From NCBI GenBank assembly GCA_003538135.1, contig DPOR01000013.1:320118-384117 (forward strand): 64,000 nucleotides of DNA, read 5' to 3'. This DNA is from Oscillospiraceae bacterium. Its GTDB lineage: Bacteria > Bacillota > Clostridia > Oscillospirales > Acutalibacteraceae. This document shows positions 48,046 through 60,104 of this stretch, piece by piece (position 1 is the stretch's first letter; every line of letters begins with the position of its first letter). A program made the translations under genes and the position numbers. The notes beneath the pieces were generated by a model. That model made no database searches. It was given only the letters and a program-made list of their open reading frames with translations, and was not told the DNA's origin.

Positions 48046-49665
48046 TTATATATTCTCTTTGATAGCTTGGTTTACGCGCTCCCTGAGAGCTATGAGATAG
48101 CTGCTCCCGTGCGGATATTTAAGGAACGAAAATTCATCATCCCGAACGATTATCTCAAGCGCCTTTTCGCGTCCGACAAGGCTTTCAAGCAGACGCATGG
48201 CGGCAAAATCCTGAAGTCCGTCATAGAACACTTTGAGCCTTAAAGAATTGAGCGGCTGACCGTTTTCTCCGGGATAAACCACAAACGCGTCGCCGGACGG
48301 AAACGCCTTTCCCGCGTCGGTCACCGTAAACGGGTCTATCTCATGCTTCGAAAACTGCGAGTACCAGAAGTTATATCCCCACTGGAGGAAGCCGACGGCG
48401 TTGTATTTATAAAGCAGCGCTCCGAGAATACGGTTGCGTGCGGACGGCATGGCAAAAAATCTGTTCGGAACATCCTTGTTGTGTTGACCGCAGCAGTAAT
48501 ACGTCCAAATTTCATCAACCTTGCCGACGAAATCCTCAACATGATCCTCGGACGGAATGGGATATTTTACCGCACCCTTGTCAAAGAACTCTATATCAGA
48601 AAGAGCGTCAATGACTTTAAAGCCGGGGAATATTTCCGCTATAATATCGGCTCGCTTTTTATATGTCTCATACTGCTCGAGCGACGGCTCGTCGGAAACA
48701 TGGAAGCGGCAGAAATTTCTTATCCCCTTTTTGTCGATAAACGCAGTAAGAGCTGCGGCGAAGCGGCGCAGGAAATCGCAGTATTCGGCGCTGTCCGCAT
48801 CGGTCTCCCAGCCGAAGATGCGCTTTTCTTCGCCGTCTACTTCGGCGATTATCTTCGGCGCGTGCTCGGCTCCCCATTGGGTGAACAGGTGCGACATCTC
48901 AAAATATTTTATGCCGCAGCGTTTGCACATATCTATCCATCTGTCAAGCCTGTCAAAACCGAATTCGTAGCCGTCCTTTGTCTTTTTAACATCGACGAGC
49001 TGAACCGTCGGGCGCTCCCCGCCGACCTCGGTGTCAAGCGGAGGAGTAAAGAGCGGAGTGAGAATGAAATTGATGCCGTGAGCTGCGGCATTTTTCACAT
49101 AGTTCTCGATTATTCTCCAGTGCTCCTCACTGAAAACATCTACTTTATAATAAGTCGCAAGGCAGTCGCAATGGAACCACATTGTACACATCAGCTCCTG
49201 CGCGGGAAGCTTTGCGGGTATAACGTCAACGGTTATAACATTCGTAACCGTCTCCTTGCCTTTTGAAACTGTAACAAATAAATCGTGTTTGCCGGCAGAC
49301 TCGCCCGATGCGTCAAGCTCTATCCATATGCTCCCGTAATGACCTTTTTCAACGAGAAAAGTGCCGTCCTCAACGGGCTCGAGCATATCGGGATAAAGTC
49401 CCGGAGCTTTGCGGAGAAAATAGAAATCCGAATCCTCATACGCCGGCATATCGGAATTTATCTCGACGACTTTGTAAATCTTCATGTTTTCGGGCTTCCA
49501 GCCGGATACGGATATCCCGCAATGCGTGTCCTCATCGGAAAAATACGCGAGCTGGAACGATGCGCGTTCGTTGCCGAGCATCGACATCTCCGAGAGAGAA
49601 GCGCAGGTGGGTTCGGAATCATGAAAAATCTTTTCGAGAGAACTGACTGTTCTTGAAGTTATCAT
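48046..49665 (-). CDS. DUF4091 (GH123-like) glycoside hydrolase-like protein
   Basis: 539 aa. N-terminal beta-sandwich (about 1-150: GNERASFQLAYFSDEDTHCGISVS...), then a TIM-barrel-like region with MCTMWFHCDCLATYYKVDVFSEEHWRIIENYVKNAAAHGINFILTPLFTPPLD near 160-212 and HVSDEPSLEQYETYKKRAD near 320, where the Asp-Glu pair matches the substrate-assisted D-E of GH123-type enzymes; the DUF4091 part includes AVGFLQWGYNFWYSQ near 428. GH123 relatives cleave beta-GalNAc. No signal peptide, so probably intracellular. It sits after uvrA with a 3-nt gap, functionally unrelated. Confidence 0.82.
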   Translation of the reverse strand: MITSRTVSSLEKIFHDSEPTCASLSEMSMLGNERASFQLAYFSDEDTHCGISVSGWKPENMKIYKVVEINSDMPAYEDSDFYFLRKAPGLYPDMLEPVEDGTFLVEKGHYGSIWIELDASGESAGKHDLFVTVSKGKETVTNVITVDVIPAKLPAQELMCTMWFHCDCLATYYKVDVFSEEHWRIIENYVKNAAAHGINFILTPLFTPPLDTEVGGERPTVQLVDVKKTKDGYEFGFDRLDRWIDMCKRCGIKYFEMSHLFTQWGAEHAPKIIAEVDGEEKRIFGWETDADSAEYCDFLRRFAAALTAFIDKKGIRNFCRFHVSDEPSLEQYETYKKRADIIAEIFPGFKVIDALSDIEFFDKGAVKYPIPSEDHVEDFVGKVDEIWTYYCCGQHNKDVPNRFFAMPSARNRILGALLYKYNAVGFLQWGYNFWYSQFSKHEIDPFTVTDAGKAFPSGDAFVVYPGENGQPLNSLRLKVFYDGLQDFAAMRLLESLVGREKALEIIVRDDEFSFLKYPHGSSYLIALRERVNQAIKENI

Positions 49666-49668
49666 ACG

Positions 49669-52506
<2,838 letters not shown>

Positions 52507-52521
52507 AAGAATCGCCTCCGA

Positions 52522-54483
52522 TTACTTTCCTTCTCTTAGTTTGTTTATCTTATCGCGCAGATATGCCGCGTGCTCGAATTCGAGAATTTTCGCCGCCGCC
52601 TTCATCTCTGCTGTAAGGCGGACTATCATCTCTTCGCGCTCCTTGCGGCTCATCTTCTTTATCGGCTTTTCGCCCTTGTCCTTCTTGCTGGTTATCTCTA
52701 TAACGTCGCGCACGCCCTTGATTATGGTCTTGGGCACTATTCCGTGCTCCTCATTATACGCCATCTGTTTTTGACGTCTGCGCTCGGTCTCGACTATTGC
52801 GCGCTCCATAGACGGAGTGACGGAATCGGCATACATGATAACCTCGCCGTTTGCGTTTCTCGCCGCGCGCCCTATCGTCTGTATAAGCGATGTTTCGGAG
52901 CGCAGGAAGCCCTCCTTGTCGGCGTCGAGGATTATGACAAGCGAGACCTCGGGGATATCCAGACCCTCACGCAGCAGGTTTATGCCGACGAGCACATCAA
53001 ATTCTCCGAGACGCAGGTCGCGTATTATCTCCATGCGCTCTATCGTGTCAACATCGTGGTGCATATAGCGGACTTTTATGCCGAGATCTTCAAGATAATC
53101 CGTCAAATCCTCGGCCATCTTTTTAGTCAGAGTTGTGAGCAGTACACGCTCTTTGCGCTTCACTCGGATATTTATTTCGGATATTATGTCGTCTATCTGA
53201 CCCTCGGTGGGTCTGACGGAGATTGACGGGTCGACAAGTCCCGTGGGACGGATCAACTGCTCGGCAACTCTCGCGCTCGTCTCGCGCTCAAATTCGCCCG
53301 GCGTTGCGCTGACAAATATCTTCTGGCCCAATCTCTCGTAGAACTCGTCAAAAGTCAACGGTCTGTTGTCATATGCGGACGGCAGACGGAAGCCGAATTC
53401 GACAAGCGACTCCTTTCTCGAGCGGTCGCCGCCGTACATTCCGCGTACCTGCGGCAGTGTCACATGGGATTCGTCGACAAACAGCAGAAAATCCTTCGGG
53501 AAGTAATCGAGCAGCGTAAAGGGCGGAGAGCCCGGTTCACGCCCCGACATGACTCTTGAATAGTTTTCTATTCCCTTGCAAAAGCCCGTCTCGCGCAGCA
53601 TCTCGATATCATATTCCGTGCGCTGCTTTATGCGCTGAGCCTCGAGCAGCTTTCCCTGACTCTCAAACTGCGCAACGCGCTCGGTCATCTCCTCATATAT
53701 CTCTTTTATGGAGCGCTCCATCTTTTCCTGCGAGACAACATAGTGCGACGCGGGATATATCGCAACATGGGACAGTACGCCCTTGACCTCGCCTGTCAGG
53801 GCGTTTATCTCGGATATGCGGTCAACCTCATCGCCGAAAAACTCAACTCTTATCGCGTTTTCGCTCGACTGCGCCGGGAATATCTCAACCACGTCGCCGC
53901 GAACTCTGAACTTGTTTCTGATGAAGTTTATGTCATTGCGCTCATACTGGATTTCAACGAGCTTGTTTATAACCTCATCGCGGCTCTTTTCCATGCCGGG
54001 TCTTAAGGAAATAACCATGCTGCGGTAGTCGATAGGATCGCCGAGGCTGTATATACACGAGACGCTTGCGACAATTATGACATCTCGCCGCTCGGACAGC
54101 GCCGAGGTAGCGGAGTGGCGGAGCTTGTCTATTTCGTCGTTTATAGCGGAATCCTTTTCGATATAGGTATCCGTGGACGGAATATAGGCTTCCGGCTGAT
54201 AGTAGTCATAGTACGAGACGAAATATTCTACCGCGTTTTCCGGGAAAAACTCTCTGAACTCGGAACAGAGCTGCGCCGCGAGAGTCTTGTTGTGGGCGAG
54301 AACAAGAGTCGGACGGTTGAGATTGGCGATTACATTCGCCATTGTAAAGGTTTTGCCGGATCCCGTTACGCCGAGCAGGGTCTGTTCGGCAAAGCCCCTG
54401 TTGACTCCGTCGGTCAGCTCGGCTATCGCCTGCGGCTGATCTCCCGTTGGTTTATATTGAGAATGTAAAATGAATTTATCCAT
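52522..54483 (-). CDS. uvrB: Excinuclease ABC subunit B
   Basis: 653 aa. Helicase-like motifs: GVTGSGKTFTMANVIA near 38-53, the beta-hairpin YYDYYQPEAYIPSTDTYIEKD near 91-111, FVDESHVTLPQVRGMY near 335, DADKEGFLRSETSLIQTIGRAARN near 505-528; C-terminal UVR domain (MKAAAKILEFEHAAYLRDKINKLR). Loads onto damaged DNA with UvrA. AAAGGA before ATG 54483. Between radC and uvrA. Confidence 0.97.
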   Translation of the reverse strand: MDKFILHSQYKPTGDQPQAIAELTDGVNRGFAEQTLLGVTGSGKTFTMANVIANLNRPTLVLAHNKTLAAQLCSEFREFFPENAVEYFVSYYDYYQPEAYIPSTDTYIEKDSAINDEIDKLRHSATSALSERRDVIIVASVSCIYSLGDPIDYRSMVISLRPGMEKSRDEVINKLVEIQYERNDINFIRNKFRVRGDVVEIFPAQSSENAIRVEFFGDEVDRISEINALTGEVKGVLSHVAIYPASHYVVSQEKMERSIKEIYEEMTERVAQFESQGKLLEAQRIKQRTEYDIEMLRETGFCKGIENYSRVMSGREPGSPPFTLLDYFPKDFLLFVDESHVTLPQVRGMYGGDRSRKESLVEFGFRLPSAYDNRPLTFDEFYERLGQKIFVSATPGEFERETSARVAEQLIRPTGLVDPSISVRPTEGQIDDIISEINIRVKRKERVLLTTLTKKMAEDLTDYLEDLGIKVRYMHHDVDTIERMEIIRDLRLGEFDVLVGINLLREGLDIPEVSLVIILDADKEGFLRSETSLIQTIGRAARNANGEVIMYADSVTPSMERAIVETERRRQKQMAYNEEHGIVPKTIIKGVRDVIEITSKKDKGEKPIKKMSRKEREEMIVRLTAEMKAAAKILEFEHAAYLRDKINKLREGK

Positions 54484-54494
54484 ACGGTTGTCCT

Positions 54495-55178
54495 TTATAT
54501 AAACAGCGGTGCAAATTTCTTTATCTGCGCCATTGAAAAGATATCCTCATCAGTATATATAAGGTGGTCAAGCAGGTGGACGTTTACACCTTGAAAGAAA
54601 TCGCCGACCGCCTTTGTGGTGTTCAAATCGTCGCGCGAGGGCACGGGTATTCCGTTTACATGATTGTGAATAAGCACCACGGAACGCGCCTTGTTGCGAA
54701 AAGCCGTTTCAAGCACAAAGCGTTTGTCTATATTCGCGGCCGAAAACGTGCCGTGAGCTATCTTGTTAACGGCAAGAATGTTGTCGTCAAAATCAAGAGA
54801 CAGCATAAAAACCATCTCCTCGCGGGCGCCGAGATATTTTGACATAAGAAGCTCCTTGACCGAGTCGGGGCCGTCATATTTCTTCAGCTTCTTGTCGGAG
54901 GCATTCTTCAGATATTTCTTTGTCAGCTGAAAAGTGAGCGTTATAAGCGTTGCGGAGGTCTCACCTATTCCGTCGACCTGCATCAAATCCTCGGCTGAGG
55001 CCTCGAGCACGCAGTTGAGCGAACCGAAATGGTCGATAAGCTCATGAGCCAAAGCGTTAGTGTCTTTGCGCGGTATTGAAAAGAACAGGAGCAGCTCGAG
55101 CACCTCGTGGTCGGGCATATTTTCTATCCCGTCCTTGAGAAAACGCTCCTTTACTCTTTTTCTGTGATCCTCGTGCAT
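54495..55178 (-). CDS. radC: RadC-family DNA repair protein
   Basis: 227 aa, full length. N-terminal helix-hairpin-helix region (GSLNCVLEASAEDLMQVDGIGETSATLITL near 49-78) and a C-terminal JAB/MPN domain with metal motif LIHNHVNGIPVPSRDD near 175-190; the usual HNHPSG is HNHVNG, but His-x-His, Ser and Asp of the metal site remain. Role of RadC is unresolved; association with repair genes is common. First gene of the unit, preceded by a LexA-like box. Confidence 0.92.
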   Translation of the reverse strand: MHEDHRKRVKERFLKDGIENMPDHEVLELLLFFSIPRKDTNALAHELIDHFGSLNCVLEASAEDLMQVDGIGETSATLITLTFQLTKKYLKNASDKKLKKYDGPDSVKELLMSKYLGAREEMVFMLSLDFDDNILAVNKIAHGTFSAANIDKRFVLETAFRNKARSVVLIHNHVNGIPVPSRDDLNTTKAVGDFFQGVNVHLLDHLIYTDEDIFSMAQIKKFAPLFI

Positions 55179-55201
55179 AATAAACGCCTCTTTTTCACTA
55201 T

Positions 55202-55251
55202 GAACAAATGTTTATCTTATTAATATTAGCACATTTACGAAAGTTATTCAA
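55202..55251 (-). promoter_or_regulatory. radC-uvrB-uvrA promoter with LexA-like (SOS) box
   Basis: On the - strand TTGAAT (55246-55251), 17 nt, TAATAT (55223-55228). At 55202-55213 GAACAAATGTTT fits the Gram-positive LexA/DinR box core GAAC-N4-GTT at the expected start point of transcription. uvrBA is a classic SOS operon. Confidence 0.65.
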
Positions 55252-55283
55252 TTACTTTTTTTAAAGTCGGAGTCTATATAGCG

Positions 55284-55314
55284 AAAAAAAGATGCCCTCC
55301 CGAAGGAGAGCATC
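55284..55314 (-). terminator. Terminator of tetR-aminotransferase
   Basis: Ten-pair stem (gatgctctcc / ggagggcatc on the - strand, one G-U), tetraloop, then seven T. Confidence 0.88.
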
Positions 55315-55332
55315 TCGATTGCCGAACTTTTA

Positions 55333-56838
55333 TTATTTCTTTGCAAAAACGCGGTCTGCGGGGCAAACCTTAACGTTCTTGAAGACATCCTCGAATCTCT
55401 CAAGAGCACCGTCGATAATCTCGTCGGTATCTGCCATCGAGGTATAGAGACGGCTGCCGGCAAGGGTAACAATACCGTTTGCCATATAAGCGGCGCCCAT
55501 CTCCTCCATCGCGGACTTTCTGCGAAGCATCTCGGGCTTGGTCTTGAGCATGGGAATAGCGGACTTAAGTATGTTCATCGAGCTGAAGTCGTAGCTCATT
55601 GCACCGGTGCACTCGAGGTGGACGATGGAACCCTGATTGTAGACAACATAGGGAAGACCGTACTTGTTGATAAGGTCCTTAAGGCCTGCGGCAAGTCTGT
55701 CGCCCGCTCTGCCTGCGACCTCGCAAGCGTTGGTTCTTGCAATCTCCTGGATAGCGCAGTAGCCTGCATAGGACGAAAGCGGGTTAGCGGCGAGAGTACC
55801 GCCGACATAAGCACGCTTCATCATGGTGCCGACACCTGCGGCCATGCCGCTGACGAACTCCTTCTTACCGCCGACGCCGCCCGCTGACGGATAACCGCCC
55901 GCAACGATCTTGCCGAAAATGGTCAGATCGGGCACGACATCGAAGTAGCCCTGAGCACCGCCGAGGCCTACGCGGAAGCCGGTAACAACCTCATCGAAGA
56001 TGAACAGGCAGCCGTACTTGTCGCAGAGCTTTCTGACTTCCTTGTTGTAGTTGAAGTCAACCGGTCTTGTGCCGCTCTCGGGGCCGACAGGCTCAACGAT
56101 AACAGCAGCTGTGCCGCCGCGCATCTTATTGAGCTTGAGCATCTTCTCGAGCATATTGAGGTCGTTGGGTCTGACTTCGTCGGTAGTGCCGTAGCAGCTG
56201 TGCGGGATACCGTGGGACTCAAGGAAGAATCTGGAGCCCGGAATCTTCAGACCGTAAACCATCTGATCGGACCAGCCGTGATATGCGCCGCCGACCTTGA
56301 TGATGCGCTTTGCCTTTGTGGCGCAGCGTGCGACACGGATAGCAGCCATAACGGACTCTGTGCCCGAACCGAGCATACGGAACATCTCAACATTGGGCAT
56401 ATGCTTATTGATTTCCTTGGCGAGCAGAAGCTCACCCTCATGGAACAGGCCGGTTACGGGGCCGCACTCGTTAAGAAGCGCGATGACCTTCTCTCTTACG
56501 GGAGCATAGTTGCTGCCGAGGATTGTCGGACCGCCTGCCTGCAGGAAATCGTAGTACTTGTTGCCGTCAAGGTCATAGAGGAACGCGCCCTCAGCCTTTG
56601 TTACGCAGATCGGGAAGGGATAGTTGAAGGCGAGGTTGTGCTGAACGCCGCCGGGGATGTACTGCTTCGCCTCGGTGGTGATTGCCTTCGACTTTGCGCA
56701 CTTTGTCTCGAAATAATCGAGAACATCCTTGAGTGCGTCTTCGGTAACGCAATAGATCGGCTTAGAGGTGAGCTCGTGAAGCTCGCTGTAAATGGTCTTT
56801 GCGTCTTCCCAGTTGCTGATTCCATATCCGTTGCTCAT
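55333..56838 (-). CDS. Class III (glutamate-1-semialdehyde aminomutase-like) PLP aminotransferase
   Basis: 501 aa, longer than GSA aminomutase by an N-terminal extension (about 60 residues). Typical blocks: GGVQHNLAFNYPFPICVTKAEGAFLYDLDGNKYYDFLQ near 66-103, GSGTESVMAAIRVAR near 158, VEPVGPESG near 248, FIFDEVVTGFRVG near 284 (PLP Asp) and FGKIVAGGYPSAGGVGGKKE near 310, where Lys forms the Schiff base. Heme genes are absent nearby; the TetR partner suggests a catabolic aminotransferase. AGGAGGAATTATC precedes ATG 56838. Confidence 0.85.
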   Translation of the reverse strand: MSNGYGISNWEDAKTIYSELHELTSKPIYCVTEDALKDVLDYFETKCAKSKAITTEAKQYIPGGVQHNLAFNYPFPICVTKAEGAFLYDLDGNKYYDFLQAGGPTILGSNYAPVREKVIALLNECGPVTGLFHEGELLLAKEINKHMPNVEMFRMLGSGTESVMAAIRVARCATKAKRIIKVGGAYHGWSDQMVYGLKIPGSRFFLESHGIPHSCYGTTDEVRPNDLNMLEKMLKLNKMRGGTAAVIVEPVGPESGTRPVDFNYNKEVRKLCDKYGCLFIFDEVVTGFRVGLGGAQGYFDVVPDLTIFGKIVAGGYPSAGGVGGKKEFVSGMAAGVGTMMKRAYVGGTLAANPLSSYAGYCAIQEIARTNACEVAGRAGDRLAAGLKDLINKYGLPYVVYNQGSIVHLECTGAMSYDFSSMNILKSAIPMLKTKPEMLRRKSAMEEMGAAYMANGIVTLAGSRLYTSMADTDEIIDGALERFEDVFKNVKVCPADRVFAKK

Positions 56839-57497
56839 GATAATTCCTCCTGGTTTTGAAGATATTTTATAAATTTCTGGATAGTTACGCTTGTTTCGTC
56901 GGGGTTGGTGAAGCTCTCGTCGTTTATCATCTTCTGAAAAATGAGTCCGAAGAAAGCTCCGAGGATGAGCGCCGAAAGCTCTTTTGACGAAAACTCCTCA
57001 AGAGTGTTCGCATAGCTCTTGTCGGTCACTATCTCCTTGCGGAGGAAACGATCGACCTGCGCAAAATTCGACTCGCCCTTAGAGAGAATGCCTCGCATGA
57101 GCACTTCGCAGGAAAGATAGGGATAAGGATAGGTGTCGTCGTTGAGCTGCTTCAAAAGCGCGCTGACGGTGAGCTTGCCGTCGCCCTTTTCGGCTGCGTC
57201 AAAGACATCGTTTATCTCCTCGTTTGAGATCTCTTTTAAAAGGTCGTCAACGGAAGCAAAGTGCGAAAAGAACGTGGAACGCGAAACATCGGCACTCTCG
57301 CTTATCTGCTCGATGGTGACATTGCCTATGCCCTCTTTTTCAAAGAGCACCTTCGCCTGATGCAGAATAGCTTTGTGTGTGTTCTGTTTTTTTCTCGAAC
57401 GTCTGGAGGGCTCGGCCTCCGCAGGGTTCTTCTGATCTTTTTCTTTGTGTTCTCTTTCTTTCAGCTCTTTTTCTTTCTTATCTTTTTTATCCGACAT
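56835..57497 (-). CDS. TetR/AcrR-family transcriptional regulator
   Basis: 220 aa. An unusually charged, Lys/Glu-rich N-terminus (about 1-36) precedes the TetR helix-turn-helix (THKAILHQAKVLFEKEGIGNVTIEQISESADVSRSTFFSHFASVDDLLKEI near 39-90); the C-terminal ligand domain is not recognised. First gene of a two-gene unit, overlapping the aminotransferase start by 4 bp, so it probably controls it and itself. Confidence 0.88.
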   Translation of the reverse strand: MSDKKDKKEKELKEREHKEKDQKNPAEAEPSRRSRKKQNTHKAILHQAKVLFEKEGIGNVTIEQISESADVSRSTFFSHFASVDDLLKEISNEEINDVFDAAEKGDGKLTVSALLKQLNDDTYPYPYLSCEVLMRGILSKGESNFAQVDRFLRKEIVTDKSYANTLEEFSSKELSALILGAFFGLIFQKMINDESFTNPDETSVTIQKFIKYLQNQEELS

Positions 57498-57535
57498 TGA
57501 AAGCTCCTAACCAAAGGCATAACACCTTTTTCTGT

Positions 57536-57564
57536 ATTATAGCACGAAAAAATCGCGTTGTAAA
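57536..57564 (-). promoter_or_regulatory. Promoter of tetR-aminotransferase
   Basis: On the - strand TTTACA, 17 nt, TATAAT. Confidence 0.7.
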
Positions 57565-57629
57565 CACTTTTTTGTACTTGAGTTCAAAAATATATCAAAG
57601 GACAGCTAAACAGGAAATAACCGAAAGAT

Positions 57630-58649
57630 TTATCTGTTCGAGTACATTTTCTCGTAATAATTTCGGTATTCTCCGTTAATTATATCCTCCCACCATTGTT
57701 TATTGTCCATGTACCAGTCCACTGTTTTCTTTATGCCCTCGTCAAACGTGGTTTCCGGACTCCAGCCGAGCTCATTGTGAATCTTCGTGGGATCGATGGC
57801 ATAGCGCAGGTCGTGACCCGCTCTGTCCTTGACATGGGTAATGAGCGTTTCGGGCTTGCCCATGATGCGAAGTATGGTTTTCACAACATCTATATTGCGT
57901 TTTTCGTTGTGTCCGCCGACATTGTAGACCTCGCCTACCCTGCCTTTATGGATAATGAGGTCGATAGCGCGGCAGTGATCCTTGACATAGAGCCAGTCGC
58001 GGACGTTGAGTCCCTCGCCGTAAACGGGCAGGCTTTCGTTGTTGTACGCTCTGGATATCATCAGCGGAATGAGCTTCTCGGGGAAGTGATACGGGCCGTA
58101 GTTATTGGAGCATCTCGAAATCGTCACGGGCAGTCCGTAGGTTCTGTAGTATGCCAAGACGAGAAGATCCGCCGAAGCTTTGGATGCCGAATACGGGCTT
58201 GAGGTGTGTATGGGTGTCTCCTCGGTAAAGAAGAGATCGGTTCTCTCGAGCGGCAAGTCTCCGTAGACCTCGTCGGTCGAAACCTGATGATAGCGCTTTA
58301 CGCCTGTTTTTCTCGCGGCGTCCATAAGAGCCGCAGTGCCCATAATGTTTGTCCTGAGGAACACCTCGGGATTTTCTATTGAGCGGTCAACATGGCTTTC
58401 GGCTGCAAAGTTTACAACAATGTCGAATTTTTCGTCCTCGAAAAGTCTGTCAACAAACGGGCGGTCGGCAATATCTCCCCTGACGAACTTGAAATGACTG
58501 TTTTTCATCGCCCCGTCAAGAGTTTTGAGATTGCCGGCATAAGTCAGAAGGTCGAGGCAGACTATATCATAATCGGGATGCTCGCGGAGCATATGATAGA
58601 TAAAGTTGCTGCCGATAAAGCCGGCGCCTCCCGTAACGAGAATCTTCAT
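57630..58649 (-). CDS. rmlB: dTDP-glucose 4,6-dehydratase
   Basis: 339 aa from ATG 58649 (GGAGGAC upstream). Extended short-chain dehydrogenase with NAD motif GGAGFIGSNF near 7-16, VNFAAESHVDRSIENPEVF near 78-96, catalytic YSASKASADLLV (Tyr-x-x-x-Lys) near 155 and the dTDP-glucose-binding CSNNYGPYHFPEKLIPL near 183-199. Makes dTDP-4-keto-6-deoxyglucose, the precursor of rhamnose and other surface deoxysugars. No other rml gene is adjacent. Confidence 0.93.
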   Translation of the reverse strand: MKILVTGGAGFIGSNFIYHMLREHPDYDIVCLDLLTYAGNLKTLDGAMKNSHFKFVRGDIADRPFVDRLFEDEKFDIVVNFAAESHVDRSIENPEVFLRTNIMGTAALMDAARKTGVKRYHQVSTDEVYGDLPLERTDLFFTEETPIHTSSPYSASKASADLLVLAYYRTYGLPVTISRCSNNYGPYHFPEKLIPLMISRAYNNESLPVYGEGLNVRDWLYVKDHCRAIDLIIHKGRVGEVYNVGGHNEKRNIDVVKTILRIMGKPETLITHVKDRAGHDLRYAIDPTKIHNELGWSPETTFDEGIKKTVDWYMDNKQWWEDIINGEYRNYYEKMYSNR

Positions 58650-58743
58650 ACTTTTGTCCTCCATATCAAATGATTGTCCGATAAAACGGATATGTATTGC
58701 ATAAGGCGTGCCTTTCCTCGCCTTACCGAATCCTTAATAAAGT

Positions 58744-60102
58744 TTAAAGCCTTATCTTCGCTTTCTTCCACTTGCCGCTCTGAACGAATATAATTCCGAT
58801 GAAGAGCGAGACAATGGGTGCAAAGCCCATGGCGATTCCTATTCCGTTAAAGCCGAGGTCAAACACGCGAACGAGCAGATAAGCGAGCGGGACTCTTATA
58901 ATTATCGAGCTGGAAATCGCATTGAGAAGAGCGACGTTTGTATATCCCGCGCCTATTGCGAGGCCGTTCATGCAGAATACGGGGGTGACTATCATATATT
59001 CTGCCGCCGCAAGTCTCAAAAAGGTTATTCCGGTTTCTACAACATCTGTCTCGCTTGTAAAAAGCGTCAAAAGCTCACGCGGGAATATTTCGACTATAAT
59101 AAACACGAGCGCCGAAATTCCCAGGGCTATCATAAGACCCGTTGTCATAGTCTTTTTGGCGCGCTTCAACTCGCCCGCTCCGATATTTTGACCCGCCATT
59201 GACGATATTGCGCTGCTCATCGCAAGGCCGGGCAATATCGCAAACGAGTTTATCTTGCCGACGATGCCCTGACAGGCGGACGCCGCAGCCGCATTGGGCA
59301 GAGAGTTGACGAGTGCGGTAAGGGTCAGGAAAGAGAAAGAGACTATAACCTGCTGAACCGACGACGGAAGTCCTATTTTTATTATGCTCATAGCTTTCTG
59401 TCGGTCTATTTTGAAGTCATTTATTTCATAGTCCGAAAAGAAGCCGCTGCGAAACAGGTATATCAGCGAGAGAACAACGCTTATCCCCTGCGAGCCGATA
59501 GTTGCTATTGCCGCTCCCGCCGCACCCATTTTAAGAGGTCCTACGAGGACGATATCACCGACAACATTCACCGCGGCGGCAATTGCGACGAAGTAGAGCG
59601 GGCGCTTCGAGTCTCCCATACCGCGCAGTATTGCGCTTATGGCGTTATACAGGAACATAAACACCGTGCCGAGCATACAGATAGTAAGATACCTGACTGC
59701 TTCCTCGAATGCGTTATCCGGTGTTTTCAGCAGACGCAGTATCGGCTTCGTCAGCAGAACCATAACGACCGTAAGCACTGCGCTGAGAATAATGTAGAGC
59801 GTGGTCATTGTGCCTATTGTGCTCTTTTGATCGTCGTATTTTTTCGCGCCGCCGTACTGTGCTATAAGCACCGTTCCGCCGATAGCGAGACCGAGCGCCG
59901 CGCCGGTGACGAGAAGATTTATCTGTCCGCCTATCGAGACGCCGGTTATTCCCGACTTACCGCAGAACTGACCGACTATCACCATGTCGGCGACGGAATA
60001 AAGCGCCTGCAAAAGATTTGAAAGCAGGAAGGGCACCGAAAATTTGAGCAGTTGTTTAGTGACACTCCCCTGCGTGAGGTCTTTTCTGAATTTTTCCGAC
60101 AA
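58744..60102 (-). CDS. MATE-family multidrug/toxin efflux transporter
   Basis: 452 aa from TTG 60102, with AAGGAG 8 nt upstream inside the end of tex (2-nt gap). Twelve hydrophobic segments in two MATE bundles; the first begins VTKQLLKFSVPFLLSNLLQALYSVADMVIVGQFCGKSGITGVSIGGQINLLVTGAALGLAIGGTVLIAQYGG. Exchanges cations for organic substrates. Translationally coupled to tex. Confidence 0.92.
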   Translation of the reverse strand: MSEKFRKDLTQGSVTKQLLKFSVPFLLSNLLQALYSVADMVIVGQFCGKSGITGVSIGGQINLLVTGAALGLAIGGTVLIAQYGGAKKYDDQKSTIGTMTTLYIILSAVLTVVMVLLTKPILRLLKTPDNAFEEAVRYLTICMLGTVFMFLYNAISAILRGMGDSKRPLYFVAIAAAVNVVGDIVLVGPLKMGAAGAAIATIGSQGISVVLSLIYLFRSGFFSDYEINDFKIDRQKAMSIIKIGLPSSVQQVIVSFSFLTLTALVNSLPNAAAASACQGIVGKINSFAILPGLAMSSAISSMAGQNIGAGELKRAKKTMTTGLMIALGISALVFIIVEIFPRELLTLFTSETDVVETGITFLRLAAAEYMIVTPVFCMNGLAIGAGYTNVALLNAISSSIIIRVPLAYLLVRVFDLGFNGIGIAMGFAPIVSLFIGIIFVQSGKWKKAKIRL

Positions 60103-60104
60103 GA

